Below, piece after piece: positions 56,523 to 63,761 of a DNA stretch of 64,000 nt; within the stretch, counting starts at the first letter, position 1, and the number at the start of each line of letters is the position of its first letter. The notes under the pieces were generated by a model that saw nothing but the letters and a program-made list of their open reading frames with translations, made no database searches and had not been told where the DNA came from. The position numbers and the translations under genes were made by a program. Source of the stretch: Luteococcus sp038433155 (GTDB lineage: Bacteria; Actinomycetota; Actinomycetes; Propionibacteriales; Propionibacteriaceae); NCBI RefSeq assembly GCF_038433155.1, contig NZ_JBCDMW010000035.1, forward strand, positions 1 to 64,000, given 5' to 3'.

Positions 56523-57752
56523 TCACATGGCCGGCGGAATCACCAGTCCCTTGCCCACCACGGTGATACCGCCATCGCTGACGGTGAAGCCGCGGGCGCG
56601 ATCCAGCTCATGGTCGACGCCGATCTCCACTCCGTCGGGGACGATCACGTTCTTGTCCAGGATGGCATTGTGCACCACGGCATTGCGGCCGATCCGCACG
56701 CCACTCATCAGGATCGAGCTGTCCACCCGGGCCCACTTCTCGATGTAGACATCGGGGCTCATCACGGTCCGGTCCACGTCACCGCCGGAGATGATGCAAC
56801 CGGGCGAGACGATCGAGTCCTCGGCATTGCCGCGCATGGTGAACTTGGCGCCGGGGGCCTGCACCTGGGTGGTCCAGATCGGCCACTTGTCGTTGTACAG
56901 GTTGAACTGCGGCACGACGCTGACCAGGTCCATGTGGGCCTCGTGGTAGGCGTCGATGGTGCCCACGTCACGCCAGTAGTTGCGGTCCTCGTCGGTGGCG
57001 CCGGGGACGACATTCTGGGTGAAGTCATAGACCAGCGCCTCGCCCTTGGCGACGAAGGAGGGAATGATGTCGCCGCCCATGTCATGGCCCGCATTGGGGT
57101 CATTGGCATCGGCCTCCAGCGCGTCGATCAGCGCCTGGGTGGTGAAGATGTAGTTGCCCATGGAGGCGAAGGACTCCTCCGGGGAGTCGGGCAGCCCGGG
57201 CGGATCAGCCGGCTTCTCCAGGAACTGCTTGATCTTGCCGCCCTCGCCGGCATCGATGATGCCGAAGGCGTGGGCCTCGGAACGCGGCACCCGGATGCCG
57301 GCCACGGTGCACTGCAGGCCGGATTCGATGTGCGCGTCCAGCATCTGGCTCACGTCCATCCGGTAGATGTTGTCCGCGCCGAAGACCACGATGTAGTCCG
57401 GCCGCTCGTCGCGGATCAGGTTCATCGACTGGTAGATGGCGTCCGCGCTGCCCTGGTACCACTGGGGACCGAGCCGCTGCTGGGCCGGCACCGGGGTGAC
57501 GTAGTTGCCCAGCATGGTGGACATCCGCCAGGTCAGCGAGATGTGACGGTCGAGGGAGTGGGACTTGTACTGCGTCAGCACGCAGATCTGGCGCAACTCG
57601 GAGTTGGCCAGATTGGAAAGCACGAAGTCAATCAGGCGGTAGGTTCCGCCGAAGGGAACGGCAGGCTTGGCCCGGTCAGCAGTGAGGGGCATGAGGCGTT
57701 TTCCCTCGCCGCCTGCCAGCACGATGGAGAGCACCTTTGGTCTTGTGGACAT
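56523..57752 (-). CDS. glgC: Glucose-1-phosphate adenylyltransferase
   Basis: A 409-residue GlgC making ADP-glucose for glycogen. The N-terminal VLSIVLAGGEGKRLMPLTAD contains the nucleotide-binding loop, YIVVFGADNIYRMDVSQMLD near residue 134 the catalytic Asp, EKPADPPGLPDS follows, and the C-terminal left-handed beta-helix carries repeated hexapeptides (NAVVHNAILDKNVIVPDGVE). Length matches bacterial GlgC. It is divergent from glgM with a 185-base gap, the order seen in mycobacteria (Rv1213/Rv1212c). Confidence 0.95.
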   Translation of the reverse strand: MSTRPKVLSIVLAGGEGKRLMPLTADRAKPAVPFGGTYRLIDFVLSNLANSELRQICVLTQYKSHSLDRHISLTWRMSTMLGNYVTPVPAQQRLGPQWYQGSADAIYQSMNLIRDERPDYIVVFGADNIYRMDVSQMLDAHIESGLQCTVAGIRVPRSEAHAFGIIDAGEGGKIKQFLEKPADPPGLPDSPEESFASMGNYIFTTQALIDALEADANDPNAGHDMGGDIIPSFVAKGEALVYDFTQNVVPGATDEDRNYWRDVGTIDAYHEAHMDLVSVVPQFNLYNDKWPIWTTQVQAPGAKFTMRGNAEDSIVSPGCIISGGDVDRTVMSPDVYIEKWARVDSSILMSGVRIGRNAVVHNAILDKNVIVPDGVEIGVDHELDRARGFTVSDGGITVVGKGLVIPPAM

Positions 57753-57937
57753 GCCCTGAACCTATTGCGCGAGGGCCGCCTTCCACAAGGCACATTGGGT
57801 GAAATGGTCGGACTTTCGCCAAGAGACAACCTGTTGGTCACCCAGCGGCCCGTCCATCAGGTGGGACGGCGGCCCGGGCGGCAAATCCCACTGCCCAAAC
57901 CGTTGTGGGGCCCCGGGGCCTGTGCAAGCATCAGCAC

Positions 57938-59143
57938 ATGCGCGTATCCATTCTCACCCGTGAGTACCCCCCGACCATCTACGGTGGAGCCGGCGTCCAC
58001 GTCGCCCAGCTCGTGCCCCAGCTGCGCAAGTTCATCGACGTGGACGTCCAGTGCATGGGTGAGCCGCGCGAGGGTGCGACGGCCCATCAGGAGAACTACC
58101 CGGCCGGCGCCAATGCCGCCCTGCGGGTCTTCGGCGCCGACCTGTCGATGGTCTCCGCCCTGCCCGAGAACGTCGAGCTGGTGCACTCCCACACCTGGTA
58201 TGCCAATCTGGCCGGACACCTGGCCGGTCTCTTCCGGGACATCCCGCACGTGGTCAGCGCCCACTCGCTGGAGCCCGACCGGCCGTGGAAGGCCGAACAG
58301 CTGGGCGGCGGCTATGCCCTGTCCTCCTGGGCCGAACGCACCGCCTACAACGGCGCCGACGCCGTGATTGCGGTCAGCGAGGGGATGAAGAAGGGCATCC
58401 TGGCGGCCTATCCCGAGCTGGAGCCGGACAAGATCCACGTCGTGCTGAACGGCATCGACACCGACGAGTTCCAGCCGGACAACGACACCGACATCTGTGA
58501 GCAGATCGGGATGGATCCCAGCAAGCCGTCGGTGGTCTTCGTGGGCCGGATCACCCGCCAAAAGGGGCTGGTGCACCTGGTGCGCGCCGGCCAGCACCTG
58601 GACCCGGACACCCAGCTCATCCTGCTGGCCGGCGCCCCGGACACCCCGGAGATTGCCGAGGAGTTCAACCAGGCCTTCGGCGCCCTCAAGGAGGCCCGCG
58701 GCGGTGGCGTGGTCTGGGTGCAGGAGATGCTCCCCCGCGCCTCGGTGCGCCAGGTGATGAGCAATGCGACGGTCTTCGCCTGCCCCAGCATCTACGAGCC
58801 GCTGGGCATCGTGAACCTGGAGGCCATGGCCACCGAGACGGCCGTGGTGGCCAGCGCCGTCGGCGGCATCCCGGAAGTGGTGGTGGATGGCCAGACCGGC
58901 TACCTGGTGGACTACGACCCGGCCCGCGCCCAGGACGGCGACTACATCGCCACCTTCGAGAAGACCTTCGCGGACAAGATCAACGAACTCACCCGCAATC
59001 CCGAGCTGGCCCAGAAGTTCGGGCAGGCCGGGCGGCAGCGCTGCATCGACAAGTTCAGCTGGGAGACCATCGCGCAGCAGACCGTCGAGGTCTACCGGGC
59101 CGCCACCCAGCGGCACGCCGCCCGCGCGGCAGCCAAGAGCTGA
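57938..59143 (+). CDS. glgM: ADP-glucose-dependent glycosyltransferase GlgM/GlgA (GT4)
   Basis: A 401-residue GT4 enzyme of the actinobacterial type, shorter than E. coli GlgA (GT5). REYPPTIYGGAGVHVAQLVP near residue 8 is the acceptor-side glycine loop, VVFVGRITRQKGLVHLVRAG near 205 the donor-domain entry and SIYEPLGIVNLEAMATETAV near 285 the nucleotide-sugar Glu motif. In mycobacteria the equivalent (Rv1212c) uses ADP-glucose to make maltose 1-phosphate (GlgM), and genomes call it glgA. The ATG giving MRVSILTR is used. A strong terminator follows. Confidence 0.92.
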   Translation: MRVSILTREYPPTIYGGAGVHVAQLVPQLRKFIDVDVQCMGEPREGATAHQENYPAGANAALRVFGADLSMVSALPENVELVHSHTWYANLAGHLAGLFRDIPHVVSAHSLEPDRPWKAEQLGGGYALSSWAERTAYNGADAVIAVSEGMKKGILAAYPELEPDKIHVVLNGIDTDEFQPDNDTDICEQIGMDPSKPSVVFVGRITRQKGLVHLVRAGQHLDPDTQLILLAGAPDTPEIAEEFNQAFGALKEARGGGVVWVQEMLPRASVRQVMSNATVFACPSIYEPLGIVNLEAMATETAVVASAVGGIPEVVVDGQTGYLVDYDPARAQDGDYIATFEKTFADKINELTRNPELAQKFGQAGRQRCIDKFSWETIAQQTVEVYRAATQRHAARAAAKS

Positions 59144-59162
59144 TCCCGCGTCCCGACACGGC

Positions 59163-59196
59163 AACGGCGTGCACCCCAGCCGGGGTGCACGCCGTT
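59163..59196. terminator. Bidirectional hairpin terminator after glgM
   Basis: A perfect 15-bp stem (AACGGCGTGCACCCC with GGGGTGCACGCCGTT) closes AGCC, between the convergent glgM and DUF3117 genes. Confidence 0.85.
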
Positions 59197-59220
59197 CTCG
59201 TCAGGAATCGCGGGGCCGCG

Positions 59221-59388
59221 TCAGCCGACGACCTCCTGCAGGCACTTCAGCAGGTCGGTGGCCTCGGTTGCGTTCAGCTCAACCACCAGACGGCCGCCGC
59301 CGTCCACGGGAACGCGCATCACGATGCCACGGCCTTCCTTGGTGACCTCCATCGGGCCATCACCCGTGCGGGGCTTCATTGCAGCCAT
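59221..59388 (-). CDS. DUF3117 small protein (Rv1211-like)
   Basis: A 55-residue protein, too short for usual ORF cut-offs. Translating back from the ATG at 59388 gives MAAMKPRTGDGPMEVTKEGR followed by GIVMRVPVDGGGRLVVELNA and a tail ending LLKCLQEVVG. This matches the DUF3117 family, which is highly conserved in actinobacteria and of unknown function. It lies beside glgM in mycobacteria as well (Rv1211). The reading AGATGAGGATG just upstream gives an acceptable ribosome-binding site. A hairpin terminator lies on its 3' side. Confidence 0.93.
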   Translation of the reverse strand: MAAMKPRTGDGPMEVTKEGRGIVMRVPVDGGGRLVVELNATEATDLLKCLQEVVG

Positions 59389-59423
59389 CGTGCATCCTCA
59401 TCTCTTCGACGGTTTTCACTCCA

Positions 59424-59717
59424 TTATTCCGCATTCTGCGTGGCATCCCCCAGCGGTCCGTCCGACGGCGTGCCGTCGGCCTCCGCCAACTGACGGGCCA
59501 ACCGCTCCAGCAGGTCGTCGACCTGCTGCATGGAATAGCCCCGGGTGACCACGCTGAACTGGGCCTCCCGCAGGGCCCGGGCATCGATCGGGCCGGGCGG
59601 AACCGGACGCCAGGCCCGATCATCCACCAGCTCGGGCATCGCGCCCCACCGTCCGGAGGCCACCACCGCAGCCCCGCCCAGGATCAGCAGCACCACGGCC
59701 GCCAACAGCCAGCTCAC
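59424..59717 (-). CDS. DivIVA-domain small membrane protein (Rv1209-like)
   Basis: A 97-residue protein. VSWLLAAVVLLILGGAAVVA forms an N-terminal membrane anchor, followed by a linker with AMPELVDDRAWRPVPPGPID and a DivIVA-like motif AREAQFSVVTRGYSMQQVDD (here ALREAQFSVVTRGYSMQQVD) and LLERLARQLAEADG. The GTG start overlaps the LOG gene stop by four bases. Members of this group in mycobacteria lie in the same place. They may help localise envelope synthesis, but no mechanism is established. Confidence 0.85.
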   Translation of the reverse strand: MSWLLAAVVLLILGGAAVVASGRWGAMPELVDDRAWRPVPPGPIDARALREAQFSVVTRGYSMQQVDDLLERLARQLAEADGTPSDGPLGDATQNAE

Positions 59718-60502
59718 GGCTTGCCCCCGGCACCCCGGCCAGCGGTCACATGCGCCACCGCGGCCTGCTCGTCGTCGGTGACCAGGAACATCTCCAGGTC
59801 GGCCGGGGAGATGTAGCCCTCCGCCAGCGCGGCGTCCCGCAGCCAGTCCACCAGCCCCCGCCAGTAGTCGACACCGAAGAGCACCACCGGGAAGTGCTGC
59901 ACCTTGCCGGTCTGGGCCAGAGTGAGCGCCTCGAAGAGCTCGTCGAAGGTGCCCAGGCCACCGGGCATCACGATGAAGCCCTGGGCGTACTTGAGGAACA
60001 TCACCTTGCGGACAAAGAAGTAGCGGAAGTTGATCCCCAGGTTCACGTGGGAATTCATCGACGCCTCGAAGGGCAGCTCGATCCCCAGGCCCACCGAGGT
60101 GCCGCCGGCCTCGTCCGCGCCCTTGTTGGCCGCCTCCATCACGCCCGGCCCGCCGCCGGTGATCACGGCATAGCCGGCCGCCACCAGGGCGGCGGCCATC
60201 CGCTCCGCCGCCCCCCACATCGGATGCTCCGGCCTGGTCCGGGCCGAACCGAACAGACTGATGGCCGGGCCCAGCTCGGCCAGGGTGCCGAAGCCGTCCA
60301 CGAACTCGGCCTGGATCCGCATGGTGCGCCACGGATCACTGTGGCTCCAGGCTGTGTCCCCGGCCCCGGCCAGCAACCGCTGGTCGGTGGTGGTGGCCTG
60401 CTTCTGGCCGCGCCGCCGGATGATGGACCCCTGCACCACGTGGTTGCCCTGACCGGGCACATTGTCCACCACGCCGTGGTTCTTCTTCTTCCGGTCTGGC
60501 AT
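59714..60502 (-). CDS. LOG family (TIGR00730) Rossmann-fold protein
   Basis: A 262-residue protein of the LOG/TIGR00730 group. AGYAVITGGGPGVMEAANKG near residue 115 is the nucleotide-binding loop, and FIVMPGGLGTFDELFEALTL near 178 is the PGGxGTxxE motif of the cytokinin-activating phosphoribohydrolase fold. It is therefore a likely nucleoside 5'-monophosphate phosphoribohydrolase. AGGAGG stands 7 bases before ATG 60502. It starts one base after dapE on the same strand and overlaps the DivIVA-like gene, forming a dapE-LOG-divIVA-like operon. Confidence 0.88.
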   Translation of the reverse strand: MPDRKKKNHGVVDNVPGQGNHVVQGSIIRRRGQKQATTTDQRLLAGAGDTAWSHSDPWRTMRIQAEFVDGFGTLAELGPAISLFGSARTRPEHPMWGAAERMAAALVAAGYAVITGGGPGVMEAANKGADEAGGTSVGLGIELPFEASMNSHVNLGINFRYFFVRKVMFLKYAQGFIVMPGGLGTFDELFEALTLAQTGKVQHFPVVLFGVDYWRGLVDWLRDAALAEGYISPADLEMFLVTDDEQAAVAHVTAGRGAGGKP

Positions 60503-60503
60503 T

Positions 60504-61595
60504 TCAGGCCTCCTGGTCATGGTTGGGCGCGAGCCAACGGCGCAGCGCATCGGCGCAGGCGTCCAGGTCCGCCACCGGGCAGTACTCGTCGGACATGTGG
60601 GCCTTGCCGGGATTGGCCGGGCCGAAGTTCACCGCCGGAACACCCAGCTCGCTGAACCGCGCGACGTCGGTCCAACCGTACTTGGGCCCCGGCTCGCCCC
60701 CGACGGCGGCGACGAAGTCCTGGGCAGCCGGCAGGTCCAGCCCGGGGCGCGCCGCGGGCGAGAGGTCCACCACCTCCAGCTCGAAGCCGTCGAACACCTC
60801 CCGCATCAGGGCTTCGGCCTGGGCCGTGGTCTTGTCCGGGGCGTAGCGGTAGTTGACGTGCACGCTGCACTCGTCGGGGATGACATTGCCGGCCACTCCC
60901 CCGCGGATCTGCACCGCGTTGAGGCCCTCGCGGAAGACCAGACCCTCCACCTCGATCTCGCGGCACTCGAAGCCGGCGATCCGCTGGAAGACGGGCGCGA
61001 TGTCGTGGATGGCATTGTGTCCCAGCCAGCTGCGGGCGCTGTGCGCGGCGGTGCCGCGGGTGGTGATCCAGAAGCGCATCGTGCCCTGGCAACCGCCCTC
61101 GATCCGCGCCGCGGTGGGCTCCATCAGAATGGCGAAGTCGCCGTGCAGCAGTTCGGGGTGTTCCCGGCCGATCCGCCCCAGGCCGTTCAGCTCGCTGGCC
61201 ACTTCTTCGTTGTCGTAGAAGAACCAAGTGACGTCGTGCCGGGGCTCGGTCAGCTCGGCGGCCAGCTGCAGGGCAACGGCGACGCCACCCTTCATGTCGC
61301 AGGTGCCCCGGCCATGGATCCGGTCCTCACCGTCGACAACGCTGCGACTGCTGGGCAGGTTGTCCGCCACCGGCACCGTGTCCAGGTGCCCGGCCACCAG
61401 GATCCGCTGCTCCCGCCCCAGGGTGGTGCGGGCGGCCAGGCAGTTGCCGTGCCGGATCACCTCCAGGTGCGCACAGGCCCGCAGTGCCTGCTCCACCCGG
61501 TCCGCGAGCCGCTGCTCATTGCCGCTGACCGACTCGACGTCGGTGATGGCCTGCAGCAGGTCCGGCAGTGGCTGGGCGAGATCAAGAGGGTCCAT
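60504..61595 (-). CDS. dapE: Succinyl-diaminopimelate desuccinylase
   Basis: A 363-residue M20-family metallopeptidase. RILVAGHLDTVPVADNLPSS near residue 73 contains the His-x-Asp metal ligand pair, RGTCDMKGGVAVALQLAAEL near 108 the bridging Asp, and FFYDNEEVASELNGLGRIGR near 134 the catalytic Glu pair. It removes succinate from N-succinyl-LL-diaminopimelate in lysine and peptidoglycan-precursor synthesis. The start is the ATG giving MDPLDLAQPL, with a shadow extension upstream. In mycobacteria dapE (Rv1202) lies next to LOG genes, as here. Confidence 0.93.
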   Translation of the reverse strand: MDPLDLAQPLPDLLQAITDVESVSGNEQRLADRVEQALRACAHLEVIRHGNCLAARTTLGREQRILVAGHLDTVPVADNLPSSRSVVDGEDRIHGRGTCDMKGGVAVALQLAAELTEPRHDVTWFFYDNEEVASELNGLGRIGREHPELLHGDFAILMEPTAARIEGGCQGTMRFWITTRGTAAHSARSWLGHNAIHDIAPVFQRIAGFECREIEVEGLVFREGLNAVQIRGGVAGNVIPDECSVHVNYRYAPDKTTAQAEALMREVFDGFELEVVDLSPAARPGLDLPAAQDFVAAVGGEPGPKYGWTDVARFSELGVPAVNFGPANPGKAHMSDEYCPVADLDACADALRRWLAPNHDQEA

Positions 61596-61637
61596 GGAGC
61601 AGACCCTAGTCGAGGAGTGAGCGCGCCCCGGCAAGGG

Positions 61638-62330
61638 TCAGCGGAAGAGGACCACACAGATGGCGATGTAGTGACTGACGGCAGCCAGGATGGTGCACAG
61701 GTGGAAGATCTCATGGAAGCCGAAGGTGGCAGGCCAGGGATTGGGCCGCTTGAAGCCGTAGGCCACCGCACCGATCGAGTAGATGATGCCACCCAGGGCA
61801 ATCAGGCCCACCACCAGCGGGCCACCGGAGTGCCAGAACTGCCCCAGCCAGCCGATCGCCGCCCAGCCCATCGCCAGATAGAGGGCCACGTAGAGCCCCC
61901 GCGGTGCGGACAGCCAGCAGACCCGGAAGAGCACGCCCACCAGGGCACAGCCCCAGATCAGGGTGAGCAGCATGCGAAGACTCCGGCCATGCAGCATCCC
62001 GACGGACAGCGGAGTGTAGCTGCCGGCAATGAAGATGAAGATGTTGGCATGGTCCACCCGGCGGAAGATGGCGTGCACCCTGGGGGACCAGCTGCCGCGG
62101 TGGTAGAAGGCGGAATTGCCGAACAGCAGTACCGCGCTCAAGGTGTAGACCGCGCAGGCGATCCGTTGGTCCCGCTCCCCGGCGAGGGCCACCAGCACGA
62201 TGCCGGCCACCAGCACGATCGGCGCAAAGCCCTGGTGCAACCACCCACGCAGCCGCGGTTTGACGGCAGCGACTGCGTCGCCCAACGTCTCGGCCAGATT
62301 CGGCGAGTGCCCGGGCGTCTTGATGCTCAT
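61638..62330 (-). CDS. Hemolysin III family (YqfA/PAQR-like) membrane protein
   Basis: A 230-residue PAQR/HlyIII membrane protein with about seven hydrophobic segments. FGNSAFYHRGSWSPR and IFRRVDHANIFIFIAGSYTP carry the conserved Ser-x3-His and Asp-His residues, and FGFHEIFHLCTILAAVSHYI near the end holds the terminal His-x3-His. These residues bind a metal in PAQR proteins, which resemble membrane hydrolases such as ceramidases. Function in bacteria is not settled. It is divergent from the prenyl synthase gene, the same pair as Rv1085c/Rv1086, with a palindromic operator candidate between them. Confidence 0.9.
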   Translation of the reverse strand: MSIKTPGHSPNLAETLGDAVAAVKPRLRGWLHQGFAPIVLVAGIVLVALAGERDQRIACAVYTLSAVLLFGNSAFYHRGSWSPRVHAIFRRVDHANIFIFIAGSYTPLSVGMLHGRSLRMLLTLIWGCALVGVLFRVCWLSAPRGLYVALYLAMGWAAIGWLGQFWHSGGPLVVGLIALGGIIYSIGAVAYGFKRPNPWPATFGFHEIFHLCTILAAVSHYIAICVVLFR

Positions 62331-62335
62331 GAAAC

Positions 62336-62349
62336 CTACGGTACCGTAG
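62336..62349. promoter_or_regulatory. Perfect 14-bp palindrome between the hemolysin III and prenyl synthase genes
   Basis: CTACGGTACCGTAG is its own reverse complement and lies 6 bases before the hemolysin III start codon. The form resembles TetR-family operators of actinobacteria; the regulator is not in the window. Confidence 0.5.
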
Positions 62350-62413
62350 CTTTGCTGCTTTCAAACCCACGGGTTCAAATTCCGGGAGTTGGGCACCCGT
62401 TAGGCTGTGGCAC

Positions 62414-63223
62414 ATGAATCGGCTGGACCGCCTCACCGAGAGCCTGGACCGGATACACCCGGCCGGACTGCTCTACAGCACCTACGAGACGCGGCTGGTG
62501 GCCGAGCTGGACAAGAGCCGGCTCCCCCGGCACGTCGCGGTGCTGGCCGACGGCAACCGCCGCTGGGCCCGGATGAACGCCCCGGACCAGCCGCTGGTCG
62601 CGGGCTACCAGGCCGGCGCCGACAAGCTGCGGGACTTCGTCGGCTGGTGCCACGAGGCCGGAATCGAAGTGGTCACCCTCTGGGTGCTCAGCCCGGACAA
62701 CCTCAAGCGCTCCGCCGACGAGGAGGTGGCGCCGCTGCTGGGGGTGATCGAACAGCTGGTCCGTGACCTGGCCGCCGACGGGCGCTGGCCGGTGCAGGCC
62801 GTCGGGGACATGTCCCTGCTGCCCGAACCGATGGCCCAGGCGCTGGACCAGGCCCGACGGGAGAGCCAGAACAACCGAGGCATGGTGGTCAACGTCGCCA
62901 TCGCCTATGGCGGGCGCCACGAACTGCGGGATGCGGTCCGATCCCTGCTGCGCGAGGAAGCCGCCAAGGGCACCACCCTCACCGAACTGGCCGAGACCCT
63001 GGAGATCGACCAGATCGGCGAGCATCTCTACACCAAGGGCCAGCCCGATCCGGACCTGATCATCCGCACCTCCGGCGAGCAGCGCCTCTCCGGTTTCCTG
63101 ATGTGGCAGAGCGCCCACAGCGAGTTCTACTTCTGCGAGGCGCTGTGGCCGGACTTCCGCAAGGTGGACTTCCTGCGGGCACTGCGCTCCTTCAGCCAGC
63201 GCGAACGGCGCTATGGCCGCTGA
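62414..63223 (+). CDS. uppS: Short-chain Z-isoprenyl diphosphate synthase (Rv1086-like)
   Basis: A 269-residue cis-prenyltransferase. PRHVAVLADGNRRWARMNAP near residue 38 is the catalytic Asp loop, with DGNRRW instead of the DGNGRW common in long-chain UppS, as in Rv1086. YQAGADKLRDFVGWCHEAGI near 67, VNVAIAYGGRHELRDAVRSL near 157 and PDLIIRTSGEQRLSGFLMWQ near 215 complete the family. Rv1086 makes omega,E,Z-farnesyl diphosphate for decaprenyl phosphate. The divergent hemolysin III neighbour supports this assignment. Chain length cannot be confirmed from sequence. Confidence 0.88.
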   Translation: MNRLDRLTESLDRIHPAGLLYSTYETRLVAELDKSRLPRHVAVLADGNRRWARMNAPDQPLVAGYQAGADKLRDFVGWCHEAGIEVVTLWVLSPDNLKRSADEEVAPLLGVIEQLVRDLAADGRWPVQAVGDMSLLPEPMAQALDQARRESQNNRGMVVNVAIAYGGRHELRDAVRSLLREEAAKGTTLTELAETLEIDQIGEHLYTKGQPDPDLIIRTSGEQRLSGFLMWQSAHSEFYFCEALWPDFRKVDFLRALRSFSQRERRYGR

Positions 63224-63290
63224 GCAAAATCCACGCGACCGGGGAATTAACTCAAGAATCAGTGCTCAAAATCGGAGCTGACTAGCCATT

Positions 63291-63309
63291 TTAGGCAAGG
63301 CTTACTTGT
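63291..63309. promoter_or_regulatory. DtxR/IdeR-like iron box upstream of the DUF1540 gene
   Basis: TTAGGCAAGGCTTACTTGT matches 13 of 19 positions of the classic iron-box consensus TTAGGTTAGGCTAACCTAA (my count). It is 85 bases before the DUF1540 ATG. Confidence 0.5.
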
Positions 63310-63393
63310 CTGGAATTCGCCGCGCAGGGTGATTATGGTGAACTCATCAGTTGCGCCAATTCACCCAAATGCGTCACTCACAAGGAGCACACC

Positions 63394-63669
63394 ATGACCG
63401 CCCTCACCCTGATCAATTCCTGCCAGGCCACCACCTGTTCCTTCAACCACGACGGCTGCGCGGCCGGCGCCATCACCGTCGCGGGCACCGAGCAGGCCAG
63501 CTGCGCCACCTTCGTCCAGGTCGACGTCCGTGGCGGCCTGGAGAGCGCCAATGGCCAAGTCGGCGCCTGCCAGCACCTGGAGTGCGTGAACAATGCCAAC
63601 CTGCTCTGCCAGGCCCAGTCCATCCAGATCAGCGACGCCGGTGCCTGCCTGAGCTACCAGCAGGCCTGA
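63394..63669 (+). CDS. DUF1540 Cys-rich metal-binding protein (two repeats)
   Basis: A 91-residue protein with two DUF1540 modules. The first has CQATTC followed by HDGC and then SCATF; the second CQHLECVNNANLLC and ACLSYQQ. Nine Cys residues in the pattern C-x4-C-x6-C indicate metal binding. Gram-positive members are small proteins of unknown role. A candidate iron box upstream hints at iron-dependent expression. GGAGCA precedes the ATG. A perfect 17-bp hairpin terminator follows. Confidence 0.8.
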   Translation: MTALTLINSCQATTCSFNHDGCAAGAITVAGTEQASCATFVQVDVRGGLESANGQVGACQHLECVNNANLLCQAQSIQISDAGACLSYQQA

Positions 63670-63714
63670 TTCCCTCCGGCTTCCCACGCCGGGGTTGCCC
63701 CCCCCCGACGCACC

Positions 63715-63754
63715 AGAACGCGGGTCACGTTCGCCCAAACGTGACCCGCGTTCT
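63715..63754. terminator. Hairpin terminator after the DUF1540 gene
   Basis: A perfect 17-bp stem (AGAACGCGGGTCACGTT with AACGTGACCCGCGTTCT) around CGCCCA. It should serve both the DUF1540 gene and the convergent partial gene at the right edge. Confidence 0.85.
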
Positions 63755-63761
63755 GCCCTTG

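Noticed and set aside
62361..62385. tRNA-like T-loop text (GGGTTCAAATTCCGGG)
   Set aside because: The flanking five-base stems do not pair as a T arm, there is no cloverleaf, and the gap between genes is only 83 bases.
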